Source: a bacterium (GTDB taxonomy: Bacteria > Planctomycetota > Planctomycetia > Pirellulales > Pirellulaceae). Taken from it: 14,948 bases of DNA. A program made the translations under genes and the position numbers. The stretch is from positions 1 through 14,948 of the forward strand of contig JAUIHJ010000094.1 in NCBI GenBank assembly GCA_030432015.1, given 5' to 3'. Below are positions 1-6,415 of the stretch, piece by piece; position 1 is the stretch's first letter, and every line of letters starts with the position of its first letter. The notes under the pieces are model-generated. The model saw only the letters and a list, made by a program, of their open reading frames with translations. It did no database searches and was not told where the DNA came from.

Positions 1-2
1 CC

Positions 3-1205
3 AGCGTGCAGTTGCGACGACTCCTGGGCATGCATCCCGGATTCTTTCTTGACGACGGCGAGATCAATTCGTCGATCGTCCTGCATCGCTTCAGCATCAA
101 GCCGGCATACGGTCTGTTGCGCACGCAAATCGTTGGCGAGTCGAGCCACGTTGCGCCGCACGGCGTCGTTCGTGATCAGATGCAGAGCCAATTGTCGGCG
201 CGGCCATTGCGACCGGTCAGCGCGGCCGGATTCGAATTTGTTCGCAGTCAACGGAATACGACCGCCCTCTTTGGGGCCGCCATCATTGATGCAATTCCTG
301 ATCGCGTCCTGGATGGAATTGCCAGCCATCAAGAGCGATTTCACCCTGGTATCAGCGGTCGCGTGGCGTTCACCGACAAGGGTGCAGGGCATTTCGGCTG
401 GCGGGGCGGAACGCGCCGTCTCCAAGACTTCGTGCTTGCCGCATGCGGAAACGAAGTTGGTCTGCGCGTGCCTGGCGTCGATCAGGCGATGGTGCCCGAT
501 GACCCGGTATATCAACCCGTTGGTTTCGACATGACGGTTCAACAGACGGCCGCGATGATCGCCTTTGTGGCCGCCCTCCCGCGACCGCGTCAGAGCAAGC
601 CACGCAACCAAGGGCATGCGACGGTGATTGCCAACGGCAGGGTGATCTTCGAAACGATCGGTTGTGCCGTCTGTCATGTTCCCGATCCTGGTGGTGTCCC
701 CGGTGTCTTCAGCGACTTGCTGCTGCATGACATGGGGCCAGGACTGACCGACCCGGCGCCAGCACAGCCGACCCGATTTACACTCCAGGAAGCCATGGAT
801 TTCGCCGTTGCCAACGGGTTGCCACTTCCCGAAGAGGTACGTCCTCAAGGGGATCAAGAGACGGCTCAGGTCGCTCAACGGAGTGCGGCTTCAGCGGGAT
901 CATACGGTGGTGGGCAGGTCGCCATCAGCCAGTCGGCGGGTGCGGGTGGGCAATCGCCGGGCGTCGAACTGATCAAACTGCAGACAACCAATATCTTCCA
1001 GGAGTGGCGCACACCACCGCTGTGGGGCGTGCAGGATTCGGCGCCCTACCTGCACGACGGGCGGGTCAAGACGTTGACCGAAGCAATTGTGATGCATGGC
1101 GGCGAAGCGGAGGCATCAGCCGCCAGCTTCATCGGTTTGGACTATGTGTCGCGCCGGGCGGTCCTGGAGTTCCTGGCCACGCTGCGGGCGCCGTCGGCCA
1201 AGTGA
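3..1205 (+). CDS. Di-heme oxidoreductase (DHOR-type, putative peroxidase), 3' part
   Basis: This is the C-terminal 400 or so residues of a secreted c-type cytochrome of the DHOR family (also called thiol oxidoreductase or putative di-heme peroxidase). The frame is open to the left edge of the window, so the GTG at position 6 is probably not the true start; signal peptide and first heme site would lie upstream. Counting from that GTG, the heme-binding CAVCH motif is at residues 220-224, in a stretch reading ETIGCAVCHVPDPGG. Other family-like blocks are RNTTALFGAAIIDAIPD (83-99), FGWRGGTRRLQDFVLAACGNE (about 130-150) and, near the end, TPPLWGVQDSAPYLHDGR (336-353), usual for the region around the second heme. 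Residues 280-320 are a Gly/Ala/Ser/Gln-rich low-complexity insert. The family is thought to act in periplasmic electron transfer; the substrate is unknown. It converges on queF and shares no operon in the window. Confidence 0.78.
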   Translation, partial: SVQLRRLLGMHPGFFLDDGEINSSIVLHRFSIKPAYGLLRTQIVGESSHVAPHGVVRDQMQSQLSARPLRPVSAAGFEFVRSQRNTTALFGAAIIDAIPDRVLDGIASHQERFHPGISGRVAFTDKGAGHFGWRGGTRRLQDFVLAACGNEVGLRVPGVDQAMVPDDPVYQPVGFDMTVQQTAAMIAFVAALPRPRQSKPRNQGHATVIANGRVIFETIGCAVCHVPDPGGVPGVFSDLLLHDMGPGLTDPAPAQPTRFTLQEAMDFAVANGLPLPEEVRPQGDQETAQVAQRSAASAGSYGGGQVAISQSAGAGGQSPGVELIKLQTTNIFQEWRTPPLWGVQDSAPYLHDGRVKTLTEAIVMHGGEAEASAASFIGLDYVSRRAVLEFLATLRAPSAK

Positions 1206-1337
1206 CTATGCCGCGCGTGATTCATGGTCAGGTGATGTCTACATCGGACACATTGCCGACACGGTGAGAGTGGCCGAACACACCTGATCCGCCAAATTCC
1301 AGTTTCCGGAACTTCGCGGTGCTCTGGTGCGTGCGGC

Positions 1338-1703
1338 TTAACCTGGCGATTGGGCCTCGTGGACCGCCGTGACGTTCTCCCGGATTCCGCCGCGCGCACT
1401 GAATGCCGCGACCAGTTGCATACGCCGTGGCTCTAACGCCGCGACCAGATCGTCCAGGATGCGGTTGGTGACGTTCTCGTAGAAAATTCCTTCATTCCGA
1501 AAGGCTTGCAAATAGAGTTTCAGGCTTTTTAGCTCGACACATTTCTGGTCGGGAATGTAGGTAAACGTCAGCGTCCCAAAATCAGGCTGGCCTGTCTTGG
1601 GGCAGACCGACGTAAATTCCGGGCAGATAATCTCGATTTCATAGTCGCGTCCGGGAAATTGATTCTCAAACGTTTCCAGGATGTCGCGAAAACGGTCATT
1701 CAT
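1338..1703 (-). CDS. queF: NADPH-dependent 7-cyano-7-deazaguanine reductase QueF (short type)
   Basis: QueF reduces the nitrile of preQ0 to the amine of preQ1 with NADPH, in the cytoplasm, on the way to queuosine in tRNA. The 121-residue protein matches the short, unimodular (YkvM-like) form. The nucleophilic Cys34 sits in EFTSVCPKTGQPDF, with the family's catalytic Asp at 41. The QueF signature block is VELKSLKLYLQAFRNEG (56-72), followed by FYENVTNRILDDL. The start chosen is the ATG at 1703: an AGGAG lies 8 bases upstream (plus-strand 1712-1716), and the family homology begins there. In-frame starts at 1733 and 1811 would add residues unlike the family. The gene is divergent from queE, with which it shares a pathway. 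All key residues are present, so it should be active. Confidence 0.96.
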   Translation of the reverse strand: MNDRFRDILETFENQFPGRDYEIEIICPEFTSVCPKTGQPDFGTLTFTYIPDQKCVELKSLKLYLQAFRNEGIFYENVTNRILDDLVAALEPRRMQLVAAFSARGGIRENVTAVHEAQSPG

Positions 1704-1711
1704 TGATAGTG

Positions 1712-1716
1712 CTCCT
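1712..1716 (-). promoter_or_regulatory. Ribosome binding site of queF
   Basis: The minus strand reads AGGAG, 8 bases before the ATG at 1703. It decides the queF start against two longer in-frame candidates at 1733 and 1811. Confidence 0.75.
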
Positions 1717-1763
1717 ATTCGGTTGGTCGTCATTTTGTCATCATGGACGGGATCCTGAAAGCC

Positions 1764-1778
1764 GGGGCACGTTGCCCC
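1764..1778. repeat. Short perfect hairpin in the queF-queE divergent region
   Basis: GGGGCA (1764-1769) and TGCCCC (1773-1778) form a 6-bp perfect stem around the 3-base loop CGT. It lies in the 116-bp region between the divergent starts of queF and queE. It could be an operator or an RNA hairpin in either leader, or chance in GC-rich DNA. There is no T-run on either side, so it does not look like a terminator. Confidence 0.3.
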
Positions 1779-1819
1779 ATTGCCCGCAAGTCCCCTGTTG
1801 CCTTGATCCACTTGAACCG

Positions 1820-2506
1820 ATGCGCATTGCTGAACTGTACGAATCGAAGCAGGGGGAAGGGTTTCTGACCGGAGCGCGGTCGGTCTTCGTACGCGCAGCA
1901 GGGTGCAATTTGCGGTGCTGGTTCTGCGACACGCCGCATACGTCGTGGCGGCCCGCAGGGGAAGATCTCTCGGTCGACGAGATTCTGGCGAGGGTGTTGC
2001 AATTCGAAATTCCGCATGTGGTCCTCACCGGTGGCGAGCCGATGTTGTTTGCCGAGCTGATTCCGCTCAGCGAACAACTCCATCGCGCTGGGCGGCATAT
2101 CACGATTGAAACCGCCGGCACCCTCTATTTGCCGGTTCGGTGCGACCTGATGTCGATCAGCCCGAAGCTCGCCAATTCCACCCCCTCCAGAGAGCAGGCG
2201 CCGCAATGGGCGGGACGGCACGAGCGAACACGTCATGCGCCGGCGGTGATCGAGCGGTTGATTGCCGAATTTCCCTATCAACTGAAATTCGTCATTGACC
2301 ACGTTGAAGATTGCCCCGCAGTCGAAACCTATTTGCAGCAGTTTCCGCAGGTTCAACGCGATCGCGTCATGCTGATGCCGCAGGGAACGGATCCCGATCA
2401 ACTTGCCAAGAAGTCTCGCTGGCTGGCCGACTATTGCCGAGAGCAAGGCTTGCGCTTCTGTCCGCGCAAGCAGATCGAATGGTTCGGTATGGTGCGTGGA
2501 ACCTGA
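1820..2506 (+). CDS. queE: 7-carboxy-7-deazaguanine synthase QueE (radical SAM)
   Basis: QueE converts 6-carboxy-tetrahydropterin to 7-carboxy-7-deazaguanine, the ring-contraction step that precedes preQ0, using a [4Fe-4S] cluster, SAM and Mg. The 228-residue protein carries the radical SAM motif CNLRCWFC, with cluster ligands Cys29, Cys33 and Cys36, followed by the CDT tripeptide usual in QueE. It also has the SAM-binding GGEP (71-74), the SPKLANSTP block (114-122), MLMPQGTD (185-191) and a C-terminal RKQIEWFG. The start is the ATG at 1820, where the family's MRIAELYESKQGEG begins. The reading frame is open further upstream, to 1703, but that part does not resemble QueE. No clear Shine-Dalgarno precedes the ATG. 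It is divergent from queF; queD and queC are not in the window, so the rest of the pathway must lie elsewhere. Confidence 0.94.
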   Translation: MRIAELYESKQGEGFLTGARSVFVRAAGCNLRCWFCDTPHTSWRPAGEDLSVDEILARVLQFEIPHVVLTGGEPMLFAELIPLSEQLHRAGRHITIETAGTLYLPVRCDLMSISPKLANSTPSREQAPQWAGRHERTRHAPAVIERLIAEFPYQLKFVIDHVEDCPAVETYLQQFPQVQRDRVMLMPQGTDPDQLAKKSRWLADYCREQGLRFCPRKQIEWFGMVRGT

Positions 2507-2701
2507 GCTCGTCCTGCGTTGAGCATTCGGTTGGGCCACCCAGGTCGCGCGGGGTTCTCGTTGACGCAGCAGCACGCTTGTGCCATGCTCGGCGTTAACA
2601 CTGAAGTCGTTTTCGCGTCGCTGCATGCTCGTTGAAGATGCCAGGCAGACTTAGGCATCGTCGAGTCAACCGCGACGACTCCCTCGCCCAGGATCGATGC
2701 C
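2507..2701. other. Intergenic region queE to DUF1501 gene
   Basis: These 195 bp hold no supported gene. The one clear site is an AGGA at 2690-2693, 8 bases before the ATG at 2702, acting as the ribosome binding site of the DUF1501 gene. I see no convincing promoter or terminator. Confidence 0.5.
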
Positions 2702-4072
2702 ATGTTGGCTGTTGGACGTCAGCGTGTACGAAGCTGCCAGGGGCTGACGAGACGCGGCTTATTGCAAGCCGGTGCCTCCAGTGTATTGGGGCTCTCGCTG
2801 GCCGACCTGTTGCGCCTGCAGTCTCACGCCGCGCCCGCCAGCCCGCCAGCGAAATCGATCATTCTGGTCTGGTTGTGGGGCGGGCCAAGTCACCTCGATA
2901 CGTTCGACATGAAGCCGTCGGCGCCGACCGAATACCGTGGCCCCTACGCACCGATCGCCACCAACGTGCCGGGCGTTGAGGTCTGCGAGCTGCTTCCGCA
3001 GTTGGCGCGACAAGCTGACAAGTACAGCATCCTGCGGTCGCTCCACCACACATCAAACGACCACGGCATCGCCGGTACGATCGGGCTGACGGGTGCCGAT
3101 TCGGGCGCAACCAGCCTTAGCGGTCAGGTCCTGCCAGGTCGCCTGCAGCCGAATCATGGGGCGGTGGTGTCACGCGGTTTCGGTTTTCAGCCGACACAGC
3201 CACGATTCGTGACGATCGGCGGACTGCTCCACCAGGGCAAGCGACGCATCAGCGGCGATGGTGGTGGTGCGTTGGGGACCCGTCATGATCCGTTTCGTGT
3301 CGATTATCAACCTGGTGAGGGTTTGGAGCTGCCGCAGTTGGAATTGGCCGACGGGATCTCTGCCAGCGGAGTTGAATCCCGGCAACAGTTGCGAGGTGCG
3401 CTGAATCGCCTGGCCGCTCGGCTGAACGACGCCGACGCGACCGCGCAACTGGACGAGTACTATCAGCAGGCGTACTCGCTGCTGTTGGCACCCGATTCCC
3501 ATCGTGTCTTTGACGTGGCGTTGGAACCGGATGCTGTTCGCCAGCGGTACGGTCGGTTTCGGTTCGGCCAATGTTGCCTGATGGCACGACGCCTGGTGGA
3601 AGCGGGAACGCGGTTTGTGCAAGTCAATTGGAGTAGCCACGTCGAGCCGGTCGAGGACACAGGTGATGGCGGCTGGGACATGCACGACCGGCATTTTCAG
3701 CAATTTCAAGATCGCCATGCCTGGATGGTCGATCAATCGGTCTCCGCCTTACTGGACGATCTTGACCAACGCGGATTGCTCGACGAGACCGTCGTGGTCG
3801 TCAAAGGTGAATTTGGTCGAACGCCCAAGATTAACGGCAAGGCCGGCCGTGACCATTGGAATCAGTGCTATTCCGGGCTCGTCGCCGGCGGCGGTTGCCG
3901 CGGTGGACAGGTGATCGGGGCGAGTGACCGCAAGGGCGAGCATCCGATCAATCGCCCGTTGACGCCTGCCGATCTATTCGCAACCGCCCTGCATCAACTG
4001 GGTATCTCGACGGCGCAACTCACCGACATGGGCCTGACACCACGCGGTGAGATGATCGAGGAGTTGCTGTGA
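2702..4072 (+). CDS. DUF1501 family protein (sulfatase/alkaline phosphatase-like), Tat-like leader
   Basis: A 456-residue DUF1501 protein, a family with an alkaline-phosphatase-like fold that is greatly expanded in planctomycetes; its reaction is not established. The N-terminus has a twin-arginine-like leader, LTRRGLLQAGASSVLGLSLADLL (about 15-37), pointing to export in folded form. Family blocks follow in order: LVWLWGGPSHLDTFDMKP (55-72), the helical region REG-like LARQADKYSILRSLHH (101-116), the GGWDMHD stretch (323-329), and GEFGRTPKING with GRDHWNQCYSG (369-392), which carries the usual metal-site-type residues. The start is set by an AGGA 8 bases upstream and by the leader. Length is normal for the family. 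Many relatives are paired with a cytochrome-bearing DUF1549/DUF1553 gene; here the partner is instead the overlapping propeller gene downstream. Confidence 0.9.
   Translation: MLAVGRQRVRSCQGLTRRGLLQAGASSVLGLSLADLLRLQSHAAPASPPAKSIILVWLWGGPSHLDTFDMKPSAPTEYRGPYAPIATNVPGVEVCELLPQLARQADKYSILRSLHHTSNDHGIAGTIGLTGADSGATSLSGQVLPGRLQPNHGAVVSRGFGFQPTQPRFVTIGGLLHQGKRRISGDGGGALGTRHDPFRVDYQPGEGLELPQLELADGISASGVESRQQLRGALNRLAARLNDADATAQLDEYYQQAYSLLLAPDSHRVFDVALEPDAVRQRYGRFRFGQCCLMARRLVEAGTRFVQVNWSSHVEPVEDTGDGGWDMHDRHFQQFQDRHAWMVDQSVSALLDDLDQRGLLDETVVVVKGEFGRTPKINGKAGRDHWNQCYSGLVAGGGCRGGQVIGASDRKGEHPINRPLTPADLFATALHQLGISTAQLTDMGLTPRGEMIEELL
4058..4063 (+). promoter_or_regulatory. Ribosome binding site of the propeller gene, inside the DUF1501 gene
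   Basis: GAGGAG lies 5 bases before the GTG at 4069, within the last codons of the DUF1501 gene. It supports the unusual GTG start, which overlaps the upstream stop. Confidence 0.7.
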
Positions 4073-5019
4073 CCACCGAGTCGATGTCACATCTGCCGGT
4101 TCGGCCTCCAGCGGCTGTTACGCTCGTCCGAGCATTGTTCTGCGTCGCATCCTTATTCCTGACGCAACTCGGCGGACGTAGTTTGTCGCTGGCAATGGCT
4201 GCGGAACCGGTCTTGCAACAGGTCACTAATGATGGCCTTTTCAAGCAACGTCCTGCCTGGTCGCCCGACGGCAAAACGCTGGTGTTTGCCCGCCATGCCG
4301 GTTCTTCGATCGTGCTGTATCTTCGCTCGCTGGCGGACGGCACGGAACGACGGGTGACGGCGCGTGACGAACCGCACTATGACGCCGTGTTTTCACCTGA
4401 CGGCAGGCGACTCCTGTTCGCCTTCGACAAGACGTCCCCCAACCAGGGCGACATCGAGGTCTACGCTGCCGGTTTGGATGGCAAGGACCCTACGCCAGTC
4501 GCGGTCACCAAAGATAAGCTCAGCCATGAAGAGTCGCCTTGCTGGTCGCCCGACGGCCAGCGGATTGCCTACTCGTCGACACGACACGGAAATCAAGAGC
4601 TGTACGTGTCAGCACCCGACGGTTCGGACGAGGTTCGTTTGACCAGCGATCCAGCGATTGACGCGCATCCGGCCTGGTCGCCGGATGGCCAGCGGCTGGC
4701 GTTTGCAACCAACCGGTGGGGCGACTTGGAACTGGCCACCATCGACATCCAAGGTGAGAACCTGGTTCGATTGACCGACAGCCGCGGGCTGGATGACTAT
4801 CCGGCGTGGTCGCCCGATGGTCAAAAGTTGGCCTGGACCAGCAACCGCGGGGGCAATTTTGACATTTACGTGCGGGACGTCGCCAGCGGGACAGATCGCA
4901 ACGCCACACAACATCCGGCGATCGACAATTTCCCGACGTGGTCGCCGGATGGTCGCTTGACGATCGTCTCCAATCGCAGTGGCGGATTCGAGATTTACCT
5001 GGAAGTGCCCCAACCATAG
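4069..5019 (+). CDS. Secreted TolB/PD40-type six-bladed beta-propeller protein
   Basis: A 316-residue protein made of six PD40 (WD40-like) repeats, each centred on a W/F-SPDG motif: residues 64-68, 108-112, 159-163, 203-207, 247-251 and 291-295, with FA/YSS/TSN strands after each. This is the six-blade count of the TolB propeller, but no TolB N-terminal domain is seen. A hydrophobic stretch (about 15-45, ending AMAAEP) looks like a signal peptide or anchor, so it should work in the periplasm or envelope. Such propellers usually bind proteins or other ligands rather than catalyse. The start is GTG, overlapping the DUF1501 stop (GTGA) and preceded by GAGGAG 5 bases upstream, so translation is coupled to DUF1501. 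The last repeat is one residue short between SPDG and its strand, and the protein ends soon after. Confidence 0.87.
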   Translation: MTTESMSHLPVRPPAAVTLVRALFCVASLFLTQLGGRSLSLAMAAEPVLQQVTNDGLFKQRPAWSPDGKTLVFARHAGSSIVLYLRSLADGTERRVTARDEPHYDAVFSPDGRRLLFAFDKTSPNQGDIEVYAAGLDGKDPTPVAVTKDKLSHEESPCWSPDGQRIAYSSTRHGNQELYVSAPDGSDEVRLTSDPAIDAHPAWSPDGQRLAFATNRWGDLELATIDIQGENLVRLTDSRGLDDYPAWSPDGQKLAWTSNRGGNFDIYVRDVASGTDRNATQHPAIDNFPTWSPDGRLTIVSNRSGGFEIYLEVPQP

Positions 5020-5150
5020 TCGACGGCGGTATCGGTCGCTGCCATTGCTGGACGGTGGAATTCCGCGCGCGGGCGAAGGTCGCGACGACCATGATTGTCG
5101 ACCAGTGCGACGGCATGCGGCAACGCGCAACTCGCTGCTCGGCGAATTCC

Positions 5151-5540
5151 TCACGCGTCGGGCGCCGCGGTGTTACCTTGCGGCGCAGCTGTATTGGCTG
5201 GGGACTCCAGGAGCCTCGTAACCTCGTCCACAGCGTTGCTCAACGAACGGGCCGCCATTTGAAAATTCGTGTGAGACGAAATCTCGGGTTGGATTTCCAA
5301 GAACAGTTCCATTGCCCGTCGCAGCTTGGCAAGCTTCTTCTTGGCTTGTTTCAGATAGGCAGCGGCGTCGTTGGCGTTAAGCGGTCCGCCCAGCGCCAGC
5401 ATGTAGTCGTACAGGGCACGATGCACGTCACGCAGTTCGTCATCCTCTTCCGCCTCTTCGCAGTGCTTCAAGAAGGTGCGGACCATCCAGACGTGGCTGA
5501 GCACATCGTCCAGCCGGCGCATCGTTTCGTCAGGTGTCAT
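5151..5540 (-). CDS. Small helical protein of unknown function
   Basis: I do not recognise a named family for this 129-residue protein. It has no signal peptide or membrane segment. It is mostly predicted helix by eye: a charged stretch CEEAEEDDELRD (27-38), a Lys/Ala/Leu-rich segment LKQAKKKLAKLRRAMELFLE (63-82) that could form a coiled coil, and a loose Ala/Pro-rich C-terminus (about 114-129) with a repeated NTAAP. Its ATG overlaps the stop of the membrane protein gene upstream by 4 bases (ATGA), so the two are translationally coupled and probably act together. It likely sits in the cytoplasm. Similar small proteins occur, as I recall, mainly in planctomycetes. It converges on the propeller gene, 131 bp away. 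Confidence 0.72.
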   Translation of the reverse strand: MTPDETMRRLDDVLSHVWMVRTFLKHCEEAEEDDELRDVHRALYDYMLALGGPLNANDAAAYLKQAKKKLAKLRRAMELFLEIQPEISSHTNFQMAARSLSNAVDEVTRLLESPANTAAPQGNTAAPDA

Positions 5541-6127
5541 GATTCATGCTGCTTGGCATCTGCGTCGTTGGCGGGTTTGTCGGCGCCTGGGTGCGCCGCC
5601 GATTTTTCTTCGGCGGGCTTGGTTGCGACCGGCTTCGCCGCCGGTTGGCCGGTGGGTTTCTTCTTGGGTGCGAAGACCAGCACCGTGACCGCGCCGGCCC
5701 CGACCAGGATCAGCCCGGCGTAGAAGACGGGATTGACGTCACGCCATGGGATCTTGGCGAAATACATCGAAACGATGACGTTGACGATTGGGGCTCCGCC
5801 AAAGACCAGCGGCATAACGTAGGTTGGTTTACCCCCGGCGGTCAGCGCCAACACGATTCCTAACGCGCCTAACGCGCCCGCGGCGCCGGCGGCCATCGCC
5901 CAGGAAATTCCGGAGAAACTCCAGTCGCCGGACAGTTTTCCCTGCATCGCCAGAAGAATGCAGGGCACGATAATCGCGATGACGAAATACGCCAGGCCGA
6001 CACAGATCAGCGGCTTGAGACGGCTGCCGCCCAGATCATGCTGCCCTTTATGCAATACCGAGCCATACGCACCCCAGCACAGGACCGTCAGGGTAACGCC
6101 TGGCAGGGAAAATAGAATGTCCTTCAT
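5537..6127 (-). CDS. Five-helix DMT/EamA-like membrane protein
   Basis: A 196-residue integral membrane protein with five hydrophobic segments by eye: about 9-25, 38-61, 74-97, 103-123 and 133-153. It is followed by a soluble 40-residue tail rich in Lys, Ala, Pro and Glu (KKKPTG onward). Size, helix number and the Gly-rich GGAPIVNV and AGLILVGAGAVTVLV stretches recall one half of a drug/metabolite transporter (EamA) protein, so it may work as a dimer, but no substrate can be given. The start is the ATG at 6127: GGAG lies 8 bases before it. A TTG immediately upstream in the same frame (6130) is less likely. Its stop overlaps the ATG of the small helical protein. It is separated from the AAA+ gene upstream by 288 bp. 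Confidence 0.78.
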   Translation of the reverse strand: MKDILFSLPGVTLTVLCWGAYGSVLHKGQHDLGGSRLKPLICVGLAYFVIAIIVPCILLAMQGKLSGDWSFSGISWAMAAGAAGALGALGIVLALTAGGKPTYVMPLVFGGAPIVNVIVSMYFAKIPWRDVNPVFYAGLILVGAGAVTVLVFAPKKKPTGQPAAKPVATKPAEEKSAAHPGADKPANDADAKQHES

Positions 6128-6415
6128 CAAAGCTTCTCCGACCGGAAGATAGTGGGTATGCGAGACGCCGTTTGACCGGGGCCGATGGGTTCGGCGAGCG
6201 GGCTACGGCGGGTTGGCAGCGAACAGTCTATCAGATTCTTCCCAAACCGGGACAGCCGGTTACTGACGAGTTGGACAGCCCCGGGCTGTTCCATTAACCG
6301 GTGGCCTGCCAGGGCTGGGGCCCCGACCGGCTTGCCCGGCCGCAACCGGCAAGCTGGCAGCGGGCCGGAACCGGTGGTGGGGCATCGCATTGCACCCCTT
6401 CGTGGCGCTGCCCAG
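6128..6415. other. Structured, CCGG-rich intergenic region
   Basis: These 288 bp lie between the AAA+ stop and the start of the membrane protein, both on the minus strand. No supported gene is present. About eleven CCGG sites and several hairpins occur: AACCGG/CCGGTT (6245-6250 with 6256-6261), CAGCC/GGCTG (6276-6280 with 6284-6288), and a 10-bp stem at 6327-6357. The sequence GAACCGGTGGT recurs at 6368-6378 and inside the AAA+ coding end at 6467-6477, and its core AACCGGTGG also at 6296-6304. It may hold the terminator of the AAA+ gene and the leader of the membrane gene; nothing resembles a known RNA family. Confidence 0.5.
6327..6357. repeat. Long inverted repeat, possible terminator or structured RNA
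   Basis: CCGGCTTGCC (6327-6336) pairs with GGCAAGCTGG (6348-6357) over 10 positions, one of them G-T, around an 11-base loop. An alternative outer stem pairs CTGCCAG (6306-6312) with CTGGCAG (6354-6360). On the minus strand it lies 59 bases after the AAA+ stop, which suits a terminator, but no T-run follows, so a REP-like element or RNA structure is equally possible. Confidence 0.4.

Noticed and set aside
1206..1337. Terminator between the convergent oxidoreductase and queF genes
   Set aside because: Only a weak, imperfect palindrome around TTTCCGGAA is visible, with no stable stem and no T-run.
1704..1819. preQ1 riboswitch upstream of queF or queE
   Set aside because: The short pseudoknot pattern with an A-rich tail is not present on either strand; the only hairpin is a simple GC stem.
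1730..2626. 298-residue minus-strand open frame opposite queE
   Set aside because: queE has all radical SAM motifs in the other frame, and this one shows no recognisable domain.
5078..5090. GGTCG-CGA-CGACC hairpin between the propeller and helical protein genes
   Set aside because: A 5-bp stem is expected by chance in such GC-rich DNA, and no T-run follows on either strand.
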